This document shows, one piece after another, positions 29,298 through 39,012 of a stretch of 64,000 nucleotides of DNA. The stretch lies in contig NZ_CP009278.1 of assembly GCF_000747525.1 (NCBI RefSeq), forward strand, positions 2,666,001 to 2,730,000, in the 5' to 3' direction. Each line of letters starts with the position of its first letter. The stretch's first letter is position 1. The notes under the pieces were generated by a model, which worked only from the letters and a program-made list of their open reading frames with translations, was not told where the DNA came from and did no database searches. Source of the stretch: Sphingobacterium sp. ML3W. Its GTDB lineage: Bacteria; Bacteroidota; Bacteroidia; Sphingobacteriales; Sphingobacteriaceae. The translations under genes and the position numbers were made by a program.

Positions 29298-30320
29298 ATG
29301 AATGAGAACTTAGATCCGAATGCGGAAAACTTAAGTCATATGGATAGGGATATCGAACGTGTATTAAGACCGCAGGCGTTTGAGGATTTTACTGGGCAGG
29401 AAAAGATTTTGGAAAACCTGAACATCTTTGTTAAGGCTGCAAAATTGAGAGGGGAGTCATTAGATCACGTATTACTTCATGGGCCTCCCGGACTTGGTAA
29501 AACAACGCTATCCAATATAATTGCCAATGAAATGGGGGTCGGCATAAAGATTACTTCTGGACCAGTACTGGACAAACCAGGTGATTTAGCGGGTTTACTG
29601 ACCAACCTTGAAGAAGGCGATGTATTATTTATTGATGAAATTCACCGTTTGAGCCCGATTGTAGAAGAGTATCTATATTCAGCGATGGAAGATTTTAAAA
29701 TTGACATCATGTTGGAAACAGGTCCGAATGCACGATCTGTGCAAATATCTCTGAATCCGTTTACGCTTATTGGAGCAACTACCCGTTCAGGATTGTTAAC
29801 GTCCCCTTTAAGAGCGCGTTTTGGCATCAATGCTCGCTTGCAATATTACGATGTAAAACTATTAACGACCATTGTCTTAAGGTCAGCAGACATTTTAAAG
29901 ACACCTATCAGTGACGAGGGTGCTTACGAAATCGCTAGAAGGAGCAGAGGTACGCCTCGTATTGCCAATGCACTCTTAAGGAGAACTCGTGATTTTGCAC
30001 AAATTAAAGGTACAGGTTCTATTGAACGTGAAATCGCGAAATATGCTTTAAATGCTCTGAATGTAGATGAAAACGGCTTGGATGAAATGGACAATCGTAT
30101 CTTAAGTACAATTATCGATAAATTTAAAGGTGGTCCGGTTGGTCTCAAGACTATTGCAACTGCTGTGGGAGAAGATGAAGGAACTATTGAAGAAGTATAT
30201 GAACCTTTCTTGATTCAAGAAGGCTATTTAATGCGAACTTCGAGAGGAAGGGAATGTACTGAAGCGGCTTTTAAACATATTGGTAGGGTATACACAAATA
30301 AAGGAAATACTCTTTTTTAA
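29298..30320 (+). CDS. ruvB: Holliday junction branch migration ATPase RuvB
   Basis: 340-residue AAA+ motor that drives branch migration with RuvA. Walker A is GPPGLGKT at 62-69, Walker B is LFIDEIHRL near 115, and sensor GATTRSG and the arginine-finger region LRARFGI follow. The C-terminal winged helix carries DNA-contacting [13 protein letters not shown]. Length is standard. No other ruv gene is adjacent. AAAGGAG about 7 bases before the ATG is an unusually good SD for this genome. Confidence 0.98.
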   Translation: MNENLDPNAENLSHMDRDIERVLRPQAFEDFTGQEKILENLNIFVKAAKLRGESLDHVLLHGPPGLGKTTLSNIIANEMGVGIKITSGPVLDKPGDLAGLLTNLEEGDVLFIDEIHRLSPIVEEYLYSAMEDFKIDIMLETGPNARSVQISLNPFTLIGATTRSGLLTSPLRARFGINARLQYYDVKLLTTIVLRSADILKTPISDEGAYEIARRSRGTPRIANALLRRTRDFAQIKGTGSIEREIAKYALNALNVDENGLDEMDNRILSTIIDKFKGGPVGLKTIATAVGEDEGTIEEVYEPFLIQEGYLMRTSRGRECTEAAFKHIGRVYTNKGNTLF

Positions 30321-30494
30321 TCTAATCTTTCATTATCTGATTATTAAATCAAAGTGATTTTAATAATTTTCGAAATGAGCTGTATTTAATCCAACTCTTC
30401 TAAGAAATGGAATCAATCGATGGGTCAAATCCTATTAGAGTGGGTATATTTTCGTATGCTTACAGAGGATTTATTTTTTTATTGTGGCGTAAAA

Positions 30495-31046
30495 CTATTT
30501 CTTGCGACTTTTTAAAATCTTTAGACTCCTACTTTTAATTGCTGGAGTTGGGTTTATTCTGAGTTGATATTCAACTTGCGCATATAGTTCTTCTTTAACC
30601 CAAGTATGGTTTTCGCTCATTTGATTTAAGATATCCATACAATTTGTTAGTACAGCAATTGGGCAGGTAGGGTCTATTAACCAATTGAAAGACACTTCTA
30701 TTATAGTCTCGTTTTCTTCTTTAGTCAATAGGGTGTACTTTGCTTTCTTTGAGGTCAAGTAGAGCAACACTTTACTAAGGCACCTTGCGCAACTCCAGTT
30801 CTCCAATGCCCTGATATTTTTGATGAGAAGCTGGCTAAGATCTCGATCTAGCAATGATTTTTCTTTTAAGACAATGGTCTCAAACATCCAAGCACTTCTA
30901 AAGGCAAGCTGTTTATCTTCTTGATAGGTGGACAATATCAATAGATCGGATAAGGATAACCCACGCAATATATTTAAAGAAAAATCCGCTACCTGATACT
31001 GCGTATAGATAGCGGAAAAAATTTCTAATTTTTGTTTTGTAATCAT
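30495..31046 (-). CDS. Hypothetical all-helical protein
   Basis: 183 residues, soluble, no signal peptide, predicted mostly helical with a HEAT/ARM-like rhythm of paired amphipathic helices (for example QLLIKNIRALENWSCARCLS and NCMDILNQMSENHTWVKEEL). I do not recognise a named family. The C-terminus is basic (KSRSLKILKSRKK). It starts 3 bases after the S9 peptidase stop, so the two are co-transcribed. Confidence 0.7.
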   Translation of the reverse strand: MITKQKLEIFSAIYTQYQVADFSLNILRGLSLSDLLILSTYQEDKQLAFRSAWMFETIVLKEKSLLDRDLSQLLIKNIRALENWSCARCLSKVLLYLTSKKAKYTLLTKEENETIIEVSFNWLIDPTCPIAVLTNCMDILNQMSENHTWVKEELYAQVEYQLRINPTPAIKSRSLKILKSRKK

Positions 31047-31049
31047 TGA

Positions 31050-33536
31050 TTATCTACTCAATGGTATTTCTCTGTTTATTTCAGTCATATTAACTTCTTC
31101 GATTTTCGAATCACCAATAAGGTATTCTGCAAAATAATCTCCCATTTTCCAAAAGAAATATTCGGTCATATCACCAAATCCATGACGTTGTCCAGGTAGC
31201 AACAAGAAATCAAAACGTTTATTTGCTTTTATTAAAGCATTGACCATTCTGATAGAGTTGGCAGGATGCACATTGTTATCAATATCTCCTGTAGCAATTA
31301 ATAATTTGCCTTTTAGATTTTTCGCTAAATCTGTATTTTTGTCAATCTGATAGGTAAATGTTGTATCACCTTTAGCACTTATTTTCTCTGTAACACCATG
31401 ATGTCTTTCGCTCCACCATCTGTTATAGATGTTGTTTTCGTGGTTTCCAGCGCCAGAAACTGCTACTTTAAAGAAGTCAGGATAAACCAACATAGCAGCT
31501 GTAGACATAAATCCGCCGCCCGAATGTCCAGTGATACCAACGCGATTAATATCGATAAACTTAAACCGATCCGCTAATTGTTCTGCAGCGACCTTTTTAT
31601 CCTCTAATCCATAGTCTCTTAAGTTGCCATATCCATATGTATGATACCATTGAGATCTTGCCGGATGACCACCACGGTTACCAACAGTAACGACAATCAT
31701 CCCAAATTGTGCTAAACGATCGATTCTATCCATGCTTCTGCCGAAAGATTGATTTACTGCCTCAGTCTGTGGACCTGGGTAGATGTATTCAACTATAGGA
31801 TAGGTCTTTGTGCTATCAAAATCAAACGGCTTGTACATCACTCCATACAGGTCTGTAATACCATCTCCTGCTTTAACTTTAAAAGGTTGTGGAAATTTAT
31901 AGCCAGCTGCAAATAGTAAAGAAAGGTCTGCTTTTTCTAAAGTCATTAGCTTCTTTCCATTGGTATTAAATAATGCTATTTCAGGAACGCTGTTTACGCG
32001 AGAAAAATTATCAACAAAATAGCGAGCGCTTTCACTGACATCGACCTGATGATCAAAATTACCAGGGTTTAATAATTTTAGATTTGAGCCATTGAAACCT
32101 ACACTATAATGATGTAAATAATAAGGGTCTTCATTATTCTCTTTACCATTTGCAGTGAAGTATAACATTCTTGTTGTTAAGTCAGATCCTGTAATCTCCT
32201 CGCAATTGAATGAGCCACTTGTCAATTGCTGTTTTAAGTTTCCCTGATTATCATAAAGATAAAAATGTCCCCAACCATCGCGTTGAGACCAGTGGATAAA
32301 TTCAGCACCATTATTAATTAATAATGGTTTTTTGATATCTTGATAAACGTTGGAACGTTCCTCTACTAATACTTTAGTTGTTCCATCTATATTAACCTGT
32401 AACAAGTCAATACGTTTTAAATCGCGACTTGATCGAGCAATGTAAAATGCATCATTGTTACCTAACCAATAGTTGATAAAATAGTCACCTTTATAGCTAT
32501 TCTTATCCGTGTTTTTTGACCAATTGCTTAATGTCTGATTTTTAAAAGCATCAACTTTTATTTGTTTATAAGTTTTATCAGAAGCTTTGAAAATATATAA
32601 TTGAGTTTCTGTCGAGTCCGTCTCACCAGGCATTTGGTATTTATAGGTCTCTAATGTTGGGCGTTTACTTCCTACATTATTGATAACCCATAATGGATTT
32701 AAACTTCTGTTATCTTTACGAGTGATGACAAAATGTTTACCGTCAGGGGACCAATTCATCCATATACGTTTGCGTTTAACAACATCTTCCTCTTTTTTAT
32801 CGTCACCTGTTGTTGTGCTGTATTCATCACCAGCCCAAGCATAATACTGAAGACCATCTTTGGTTATTTGATGTTCTATAATCGTACTGTCTTTTTCATT
32901 CTTTACCGCTTTTTCATAGTTGGCGCGATCCATCCAAAATAGATTAAAATCTTTTGCAAAGTAAATGGTATTGGTGTCAGGGGAGAAGGTTGCCCAAGAT
33001 AAAGCTTTTTTCTCTTTGGTTTTGTCGCTCAGCTCGATGACCTTTTGTGTTGCTAAATCATATTCCAGATAGAAAAGCTTCTTTTTTAGGGTATCGGTTT
33101 TCACCTTGAGCTTTTCAATCTCTTCTTTAGACTTTAAAGTATCTTGAGTACTAGCAACTTCAAATCTGATTTTCTTTTCATCTTTTGTGAATCTTAAATT
33201 CTGAAGGGACAGGTGCTGCGCATCAAATGGATTTTTAACAATTTTGGTAATTTGTGCTGCTAATTTTTCATTGTCAAAAAGGGTCTCCTTTTTACTGCTT
33301 GCTGGATCCACTAAATACCAGTTTTTTCCTTGAGGAGTGGTGAAATCATACCAAAAGCGATCAGAAAAATTTATCCAATTGGGTTTAATCGTTGTGGAAA
33401 AAATCATTTTTTTAAGCTTATCTGGCGAAAATTTTGATGCTAACAGATAATTCGCTTTAGGCGGTGAGGTTGATTCTTGGGCTGTGGCATAAAAACATGT
33501 GAGCAACAGTCCTAAGAATAAGTAAATCTTATTCAT
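31050..33536 (-). CDS. Secreted S9 family peptidase (dipeptidyl peptidase IV-like)
   Basis: 828 residues with a signal peptide (IYLFLGLLLTCFYATAQ), so periplasmic or outer-membrane associated. An N-terminal beta-propeller of the DPP-IV type spans about residues 60-560. The prolyl-oligopeptidase catalytic domain has nucleophile Ser in GHSGGGFMS near residue 670, Asp in ATGDIDNNVHP, and His in LPGQRHGFG near 783, so the triad is intact. YIYPGPQ and the GNRGGHPARS oxyanion-region motif are as in Bacteroidota S9 peptidases. It probably releases dipeptides or short peptides from proline-containing substrates. TACTTTTG on the minus strand at 33565-33572 is a candidate promoter box. Confidence 0.94.
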   Translation of the reverse strand: MNKIYLFLGLLLTCFYATAQESTSPPKANYLLASKFSPDKLKKMIFSTTIKPNWINFSDRFWYDFTTPQGKNWYLVDPASSKKETLFDNEKLAAQITKIVKNPFDAQHLSLQNLRFTKDEKKIRFEVASTQDTLKSKEEIEKLKVKTDTLKKKLFYLEYDLATQKVIELSDKTKEKKALSWATFSPDTNTIYFAKDFNLFWMDRANYEKAVKNEKDSTIIEHQITKDGLQYYAWAGDEYSTTTGDDKKEEDVVKRKRIWMNWSPDGKHFVITRKDNRSLNPLWVINNVGSKRPTLETYKYQMPGETDSTETQLYIFKASDKTYKQIKVDAFKNQTLSNWSKNTDKNSYKGDYFINYWLGNNDAFYIARSSRDLKRIDLLQVNIDGTTKVLVEERSNVYQDIKKPLLINNGAEFIHWSQRDGWGHFYLYDNQGNLKQQLTSGSFNCEEITGSDLTTRMLYFTANGKENNEDPYYLHHYSVGFNGSNLKLLNPGNFDHQVDVSESARYFVDNFSRVNSVPEIALFNTNGKKLMTLEKADLSLLFAAGYKFPQPFKVKAGDGITDLYGVMYKPFDFDSTKTYPIVEYIYPGPQTEAVNQSFGRSMDRIDRLAQFGMIVVTVGNRGGHPARSQWYHTYGYGNLRDYGLEDKKVAAEQLADRFKFIDINRVGITGHSGGGFMSTAAMLVYPDFFKVAVSGAGNHENNIYNRWWSERHHGVTEKISAKGDTTFTYQIDKNTDLAKNLKGKLLIATGDIDNNVHPANSIRMVNALIKANKRFDFLLLPGQRHGFGDMTEYFFWKMGDYFAEYLIGDSKIEEVNMTEINREIPLSR

Positions 33537-33626
33537 TCTTTGGTTTTATATGAAATTTAAAAGTCAAAAGTATTAAGTTATCACATGAGAAAGAAGTAAG
33601 TCTTGTAAAATTTTAGTTAATGAAGG

Positions 33627-35048
33627 CTAAGAAAAGAACTTTTCATTAAAATTTACTAAAAATAGTTCCTCAGTAGCCCTTGTTATCCCTGTATATAGCC
33701 AGCGAAGAAATTCTGTCGTCAACATTTCGTCGGTCAGGTAACCTTGGTCAACGAAAACAGCTGGCCATTGCCCACCTTGAGCTTTATGACAGGTAATAGC
33801 GAAAGCAAATTTTATTTGCAAAGCATTGTAATAAGGATCTTTTTTAATCGCTTCCAAACGATCTTGTTTTAAGAAGATATCTTCGTAATCTCTGGCTACG
33901 GCCTCATATAGTTTTTTTTGATCTTCATAGGGGAGGTTTGGACTGTCGGTATATAGACTGTCTAAAATAACGCGACAAGTAATTGGTTCTTGATTTTGAG
34001 TATCCATAAATTCGAATGTGATATCTGCAAAGCGAAATCCGTGCTGCTCATGCACATGGCTGACTTTCCTTATTTTAGCCATATCGCCATTCGCAATAAA
34101 ACCATTTTCAATGCCATTATCCTGTAACCAAAAATAGTTGTTGCGGACAACCATAATATGGTCACCTCCAGTAATTTCTTCTTCACGAAATAATATTTGG
34201 TTTCGGATATGCTGATTATAGAGGTTGGCAGATTTATTTGAGCGACAGATAATCATCGTGTTTTCTATGCCAAATTTATCGTAAGCATAATTAATCCCTT
34301 CAATTAAACGTTCTCCTGTCATCCTGTAAATGTCTTTAAATCCACTTGTTATGAATTTAGGAAATGGATAAGTTCCTTCTAATTCCTCAAGGTTTATTTC
34401 TTGTCTAATTTTAGTGGCATTAAAAAGAATACCCGAATTTTTTTGTTGTCGCACTACATCAGTCAGTTCAAAACTATAAGGATGAAAGTAAAATTCATTT
34501 TCTAAATATGCTGGATTTAATGCCGGACTTTCCCATAAGCCTACTGGTGGTAATTGAGCCGTATCTCCAACAAACATTAGCGCACAATTCTTTCCACTAC
34601 GCACATACTTCACCAGATCATCCAATAAACTTTTTGAAAACATATTGACACTTTCATTCGAGATCATCGAAGATTCATCAATAATAAATAGGGTATCTTC
34701 ATGTAAGTTTTCTGCCAAAGAAAAATCCATAATAAATGATACTGCATTTTTTTTTCGATATATTTTTTTATGGATAGTCAGTGCAGATCTCCCAGAATAA
34801 TGACTCATCACCTTAGCGGCACGCCCCGTGGGTGCGAGTAAAATCGCTTTTTTCTTAATATAAGGTAGTGTTTTAACTAGCGCAGAGATAATCGTTGTTT
34901 TACCTGTTCCGGCATAACCTTTTAAAACAAAACAATCCTGTGTACGAAAGGAATTCAAAAATACAGCCAGCAATTCGAAAACATCATTTTGCTGTGGAGT
35001 CGCCGTCCAAGGGAAGCGTTGGATCAATAATTCTTTAATATGCACCAT
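33627..35048 (-). CDS. RecD-like ATP-dependent DNA helicase (superfamily 1B)
   Basis: 473 residues from the ATG at 35048; the frame opens one codon earlier with a TTG. Motifs: Walker A GYAGTGKTT, Ia LLAPTGRAAKVMS, Walker B LFIIDESSM, motif III FVGDTAQLPPVG, and a C-terminal UvrD-type part with FAITCHKAQGGQWPAVFVD and YTGITRATEEL. It is much shorter than RecD or RecD2 and lacks RecB/RecC neighbours, so it is a stand-alone 5'-3' helicase of unknown role in repair or replication. It is divergent from the DUF3822 gene. Confidence 0.93.
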   Translation of the reverse strand: MVHIKELLIQRFPWTATPQQNDVFELLAVFLNSFRTQDCFVLKGYAGTGKTTIISALVKTLPYIKKKAILLAPTGRAAKVMSHYSGRSALTIHKKIYRKKNAVSFIMDFSLAENLHEDTLFIIDESSMISNESVNMFSKSLLDDLVKYVRSGKNCALMFVGDTAQLPPVGLWESPALNPAYLENEFYFHPYSFELTDVVRQQKNSGILFNATKIRQEINLEELEGTYPFPKFITSGFKDIYRMTGERLIEGINYAYDKFGIENTMIICRSNKSANLYNQHIRNQILFREEEITGGDHIMVVRNNYFWLQDNGIENGFIANGDMAKIRKVSHVHEQHGFRFADITFEFMDTQNQEPITCRVILDSLYTDSPNLPYEDQKKLYEAVARDYEDIFLKQDRLEAIKKDPYYNALQIKFAFAITCHKAQGGQWPAVFVDQGYLTDEMLTTEFLRWLYTGITRATEELFLVNFNEKFFS

Positions 35049-35065
35049 CAAAGTTATCTAAAAGG

Positions 35066-35096
35066 TTTGTCTTATCATTTAGAAAAGTTAATTTTG
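35066..35096 (+). promoter_or_regulatory. Promoter for the DUF3822-rsmD-coaD operon
   Basis: TTTG (35066-35069), an exact 19-base spacer and TAATTTTG (35089-35096) match the Bacteroidota sigma consensus closely. Predicted transcription start is about 36 bases before the ATG at 35137. Confidence 0.55.
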
Positions 35097-35136
35097 TTAG
35101 ATTATACATTAATAATTGAAATTGGAAAGTGTAAAT

Positions 35137-35925
35137 ATGAATTATATATCTGAGGAGTTTAATATCCATTTTTTGCCAGAATATATATTATCTGCAAAAG
35201 CAGGTTTTAGTAAAGATGTCATAAGCGTAACAGATAGCCAGTTAAATCTGAAACTGTTGATGGAATATGATGCAGAAAACCCGAAACTGGAGGCTACTCA
35301 AATCCTGAGTTTACCTTTTCGATATGTTAAAGTGGTGATGCCTCATCAAAGCTTGACTTTTATTCCCCAGGAAGTCTTTCAAGCAGATAGGCTAACTGAT
35401 TATGCGCCATACCTTGTTGAACATGTTCCTGGTCATATTCACACACATGAAATGAAAAACATTGGAATAGTAGCTGTATTTGAATATGACTTAACCTTAT
35501 ACAACAGGTGGAAGGCACTTTTTCCAGATGCTGAAATATATCCAGAGTTTAGTATCATTTTAGACCAGGCACAAGATCTTGTGCCAATCAGAGGGTCGGT
35601 CCTAGGTGTCCATTTTGTTTCTGATCATTTGGTGGATTTGTATGTATTTCAAAATGGGCAATTTATATTATATAACTCGTTTGATGTTCATTTTGCGGAG
35701 GATTTAAATTACTATGTTTTAAATGTTCTGCAACAATTTTCATTAGGAGATCAAGTGTCTAAAGTGTTGGTTTCTGGAGATATACCTAACGAAAACTATC
35801 TTAAATACTTAGAGAAATATTCAAGCACAATTGGGTATTTGGAATCTAAAAGTAAGATTCAAGTTAAACAGGATATGCAACAACGTAATTTCAATACTTT
35901 ATTTGATGCGATATTATGCGAATAA
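35137..35925 (+). CDS. DUF3822 family protein
   Basis: 262 residues from the ATG at 35137; a TTG 21 bases upstream is the less likely start. It resembles DUF3822, an ASKHA/FtsA-like-fold family of unknown function in Bacteroidota that usually precedes rsmD, as here. Recognisable stretches are FNIHFLPEYILSAKAG, LPFRYVKVVMPHQSLTFIP and the LGVHFVSDHLVDLYVFQNG strand. The end overlaps rsmD by 10 bases, implying translational coupling. Confidence 0.87.
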   Translation: MNYISEEFNIHFLPEYILSAKAGFSKDVISVTDSQLNLKLLMEYDAENPKLEATQILSLPFRYVKVVMPHQSLTFIPQEVFQADRLTDYAPYLVEHVPGHIHTHEMKNIGIVAVFEYDLTLYNRWKALFPDAEIYPEFSIILDQAQDLVPIRGSVLGVHFVSDHLVDLYVFQNGQFILYNSFDVHFAEDLNYYVLNVLQQFSLGDQVSKVLVSGDIPNENYLKYLEKYSSTIGYLESKSKIQVKQDMQQRNFNTLFDAILCE

Positions 35926-36449
35926 TAGGAGGACAATATGGTGGCATTCGTCTTAATCCACCTACAAATTTACCTGTAAGACCAACTACCGACATTGCAA
36001 AAGAAGCTTTGTTTAATATTTTACAAAACCGCATTGATTTTGACGGGTTAAATTGTTTGGACCTTTTTGCCGGCACAGGTAATATAAGCTTTGAGCTAGC
36101 TTCTCGTTATGCTGGTTCTGTTGATGCTATTGATCTGCATTTTAAATGCGTTCAATATATTACAGATACAGCAAAAAAGATGAATATCACAAGTATTAAG
36201 GCTAAAAAAGCAGATGTATTTAAATATATTCAAACTGCTAAGGGGAAATACGATTTCATATTTGCCGATCCGCCATATGATATACCAAAATTACCACAGT
36301 TAGCACATTTCATAATTGATGCTCAATTGCTAAATCAAGGAGGTTTGCTAGTGGTTGAACATCCTTCGACTAGGGAAATGGATCCACATCCAAATTTTAT
36401 AGAAAAAAGAAAATATGGCTATTCCTCCTTTTCATTTTACACATTATAA
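35916..36449 (+). CDS. rsmD: 16S rRNA (guanine(966)-N(2))-methyltransferase
   Basis: 177-residue SAM-dependent methyltransferase acting on G966 of 16S rRNA during 30S assembly. It starts with RIIGGQYGG, then RPTTDIAKEALFNIL, the SAM motif CLDLFAGTGNISFELASR and the catalytic FADPPYDIP. Its first 10 bases overlap the DUF3822 gene, and coaD follows after 3 bases. Length and motifs are standard. Confidence 0.96.
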   Translation: MRIIGGQYGGIRLNPPTNLPVRPTTDIAKEALFNILQNRIDFDGLNCLDLFAGTGNISFELASRYAGSVDAIDLHFKCVQYITDTAKKMNITSIKAKKADVFKYIQTAKGKYDFIFADPPYDIPKLPQLAHFIIDAQLLNQGGLLVVEHPSTREMDPHPNFIEKRKYGYSSFSFYTL

Positions 36450-36452
36450 GCT

Positions 36453-36923
36453 ATGAGAATTGCTGTTTTTGCCGGGTCGTTTGATCCATTTACTTTGGCA
36501 CATCAAGATATCGTGGAGCGCGCTCTTCCTCTTTTTGATAAAATCTACATTGCAATAGGTGTGAACAGTGCAAAGCAAGGTCTGCTGACTGTTGAAGAAA
36601 AATTGACAACTATTCAATCTGTTTTTAAAAATAAGGATATAGTCGAAGTTGTTTCTTTTCAAGGTTTGACCATTGAATTTTGTAAACTTGTCAGTGCTAA
36701 TTTTTTGCTTAGGGGACTCCGTAATACGGCAGATTTTGAATTTGAAAATAGCATTGCACAAAATAATTTGATTTTAGCACCCCATATAGAAACGTATTTC
36801 TTAATGAGCAGGAGTGGGTTGGCTCACATCTCCTCTACCATCGTTCGTGATGTATGGCGAAACGGAGGGCCGATAGAAAACATGGTTCCAAAAACAATCA
36901 ATCATTTTTTAAAGAATAAGTAA
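36453..36923 (+). CDS. coaD: Pantetheine-phosphate adenylyltransferase
   Basis: 156-residue enzyme that adenylates 4'-phosphopantetheine to dephospho-CoA, the penultimate step of CoA synthesis. Nucleotidyltransferase motif GSFDPFTLAHQDIV carries the T/HxxH-type site, here as LAHQDI. FLLRGLRNTADFEFE and the second ATP motif ISSTIVRD are present. Last gene of the operon, followed by a long terminator. Confidence 0.97.
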   Translation: MRIAVFAGSFDPFTLAHQDIVERALPLFDKIYIAIGVNSAKQGLLTVEEKLTTIQSVFKNKDIVEVVSFQGLTIEFCKLVSANFLLRGLRNTADFEFENSIAQNNLILAPHIETYFLMSRSGLAHISSTIVRDVWRNGGPIENMVPKTINHFLKNK

Positions 36924-36925
36924 AT

Positions 36926-36966
36926 CCATAAAAAAAGCATATCTCAAAAGATATGCTTTTTTTATG
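36926..36966 (+). terminator. Terminator after coaD
   Basis: Perfect long stem CATAAAAAAAGCATATCT / AGATATGCTTTTTTTATG with a 4-base loop and a T-run inside the descending arm. Confidence 0.88.
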
Positions 36967-36985
36967 GATTCTCATTTTTTAAAGA

Positions 36986-37120
36986 CCAAATTATATTTTG
37001 TCTAAAATACTATCGCTTTATTTTACAGCAACTTAAGTGATTTATATAAATCTATAGTTCATGTATTAAGTGATTAAACACGACTAAGGCCCTATTAGAG
37101 CCAAATTATATTTTGTTTAA
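36986..37120 (+). repeat. Pair of 16-bp direct repeats in an intergenic gap
   Basis: CCAAATTATATTTTGT occurs at 36986-37001 and again at 37101-37116, each followed by (C/T)TAA. Each unit is itself near-palindromic (CAAA...TTTG). The gap between coaD and the next gene is 253 bases and otherwise shows nothing. Confidence 0.55.
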
Positions 37121-37176
37121 GCATTTTTACAAAGCTAATAAGTTGATTTCTATTAATTTAACTCTATTTTGTAAAC

Positions 37177-37425
37177 TTAAGAATCATATCTTTCAAAGGC
37201 ATTTAAAAAGGATTTTCGCATCGTATTAAAGTTAATGAGCACTTCCGATATAAAAGCATCATCTAGTAATTCGAAAACGCCATTGACTCCGCCAACAATA
37301 TCGGTCTCTGCAATTTTATAAGACTGCTCTAAAGTCCCTTGTTCAAACTTGATGATGAACTTTTGGTTCATTCCAAAGATGGATATCTTACATTCAGGAT
37401 GTGGTAATTCTGCTAATATTCTCAT
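37177..37425 (-). CDS. Small hypothetical protein
   Basis: 82 residues, soluble, mixed alpha/beta, no signal peptide. It begins with RILAELPHPECKISIFGMNQKFIIKFE-like beta strands and ends in a helix (NTMRKSFLNAFERYDS). No family recognised. It is last on the minus strand after gdhA but separated from it by a terminator. Codon use and start context are ordinary, which supports it being real. Confidence 0.6.
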   Translation of the reverse strand: MRILAELPHPECKISIFGMNQKFIIKFEQGTLEQSYKIAETDIVGGVNGVFELLDDAFISEVLINFNTMRKSFLNAFERYDS

Positions 37426-37455
37426 GTTACTAATTTTTACAAAGTAAATAAAAAA

Positions 37456-37490
37456 AAAGCGGTTAATCCGATAGAAGGATTAACCGCTTT
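37456..37490 (-). terminator. Terminator after gdhA
   Basis: Stem AAAGCGGTTAATCC / GGATTAACCGCTTT, 7-base loop. On the minus strand it is followed by an unbroken T-run and lies 23 bases past the gdhA stop. Confidence 0.85.
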
Positions 37491-37512
37491 ATGGAAAAAA
37501 TACAACGTATTA

Positions 37513-38844
37513 TTAAACGATTCCTTGTTCTTTCATTGCTCTCGCTACTTTCAGGAATCCACCAATATTGGCCCCTTTTAAGTAGTTGATATAGGTTTTG
37601 TCATGACCATATTTCACACAAGTCTTATGTATATTGACCATAATATCTTTTAGTTTACAATCGACTTCTTCTTTTGTCCATTGTTGACGAATAGAGTTTT
37701 GTGACATTTCTAATCCAGATACTGCCACCCCGCCAGCATTAGCAGCTTTACCAGGCGCAAAACTAATTTTTGCATCGTGGAAAATCTTTATTGCTTCTGC
37801 TGTTGATGGCATGTTGGCACCTTCAGCTACACATTGACAACCATTTCCAATTAAAGTAAGTGCATCTTCTTTAGTTAATTCATTTTGCGTTGCACAAGGA
37901 AGTGCGATATCACATTTAAAATCCCATGGTTTCTTATCGGTGTAATATTTCGCATTAGGGTATTTAAGAATATACTGATCTAAATCGCGACCAATTGTCC
38001 CAATGTATACTAATTTCTCTGAGGTTATACCTTCTTCATCATAAATGGTTCCTTGACTATTTGATAGAGTAATAACCTTCGCTCCTAAATGAATTGATTT
38101 TTCCGCGGCGTAATAAGCCACATTGCCCGCACCTGATATCGCAACCGTTTTGTCTTTCAAATCCTGATTATTAAAATCAAAGATACATTCAACAAAATAA
38201 AGTAATCCGTAACCTGTTGCTTCAGGACGTGTATAAGAACCACCCCATGCACTTCCTTTACCGGTTAATACGCCCGTAAATGCATTTTGCAATCTTTTGT
38301 ACTGTCCGAATAAATAGCCGATTTCACGAGTTCCTACACCGATATCACCAGCAGGGACATCAGTATCAGGACCAATGTGTCTAAACAGCTCGGTCATAAA
38401 GCTTTGACAGAAACGCATAATCTCAGCGTCTGATTTTCCTTTTGGATTAAAGTCAGCTCCACCTTTACCACCTCCAATAGGTAATCCAGTCAAACTATTT
38501 TTGAATACCTGTTCGAATGCTAAGAATTTTAAAATACTTAAGTTGACAGAAGGAGCAAAGCGCAACCCTCCCTTATAAGGGCCTATAGCGCTGCTCATTT
38601 GAACGCGATATCCTCTATTGATCTCAACTTCATTTTTATCATTTAACCAAGCCACACGAAATGAAATAACGCGTTCAGGTTCAACTAATCTTTCTAAAAT
38701 CTTTAATTTAAGTAATTCTGGATGAGTTTTAGTGATAAATGGAATTAAATCCTCTGTAACTTCCTCTACAGCTTGTAGAAATTCTGGTTCATTTGGATTG
38801 CGTTTCTCAACGTAATTTATGAATTCATTAAAAGTGTTTGACAT
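37513..38844 (-). CDS. gdhA: NADP-type glutamate dehydrogenase
   Basis: 443-residue hexameric enzyme that makes glutamate from 2-oxoglutarate, ammonium and NADPH. Visible: SSAIGPYKGGLRF and PIGGGKGGADF with the catalytic lysines, PAGDIGVGTREIG with the catalytic Asp, and the Rossmann motif ISGAGNVAYYAAEK. The C-terminus ends in YLKGANIGGFLKVARAM. The 440-450 residue small-subunit form is usually NADP-dependent; cofactor specificity is inferred from class. Monocistronic with its own terminator. Confidence 0.96.
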   Translation of the reverse strand: MSNTFNEFINYVEKRNPNEPEFLQAVEEVTEDLIPFITKTHPELLKLKILERLVEPERVISFRVAWLNDKNEVEINRGYRVQMSSAIGPYKGGLRFAPSVNLSILKFLAFEQVFKNSLTGLPIGGGKGGADFNPKGKSDAEIMRFCQSFMTELFRHIGPDTDVPAGDIGVGTREIGYLFGQYKRLQNAFTGVLTGKGSAWGGSYTRPEATGYGLLYFVECIFDFNNQDLKDKTVAISGAGNVAYYAAEKSIHLGAKVITLSNSQGTIYDEEGITSEKLVYIGTIGRDLDQYILKYPNAKYYTDKKPWDFKCDIALPCATQNELTKEDALTLIGNGCQCVAEGANMPSTAEAIKIFHDAKISFAPGKAANAGGVAVSGLEMSQNSIRQQWTKEEVDCKLKDIMVNIHKTCVKYGHDKTYINYLKGANIGGFLKVARAMKEQGIV

Positions 38845-38983
38845 GTAATTTAGTAAATTTTCCCTTTTGAATTGCTAATATATAAAAATAAAACTTATTT
38901 CATTACATTTTTTTTATAAAAAGTTCCAGTTACGTGTGAAAATTAAAAACTTAAGATTGATTTCATATTCTTGATTAATTTAT

Positions 38984-38991
38984 TATTTTTG
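38984..38991 (+). promoter_or_regulatory. Candidate -7 box for the heavy-metal efflux genes
   Basis: TATTTTTG matches TAnnTTTG, 21 bases before the TTG start at 39013. A TTG lies 24 bases upstream, slightly beyond the usual spacing. Confidence 0.35.
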
Positions 38992-39012
38992 TAGTATATT
39001 CAATTAGAGAAT

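Noticed and set aside
35049..35056. TAACTTTG on the minus strand as a promoter for the RecD-like helicase
   Set aside because: It touches the ATG at 35048, leaving no room for a transcription start before the gene.
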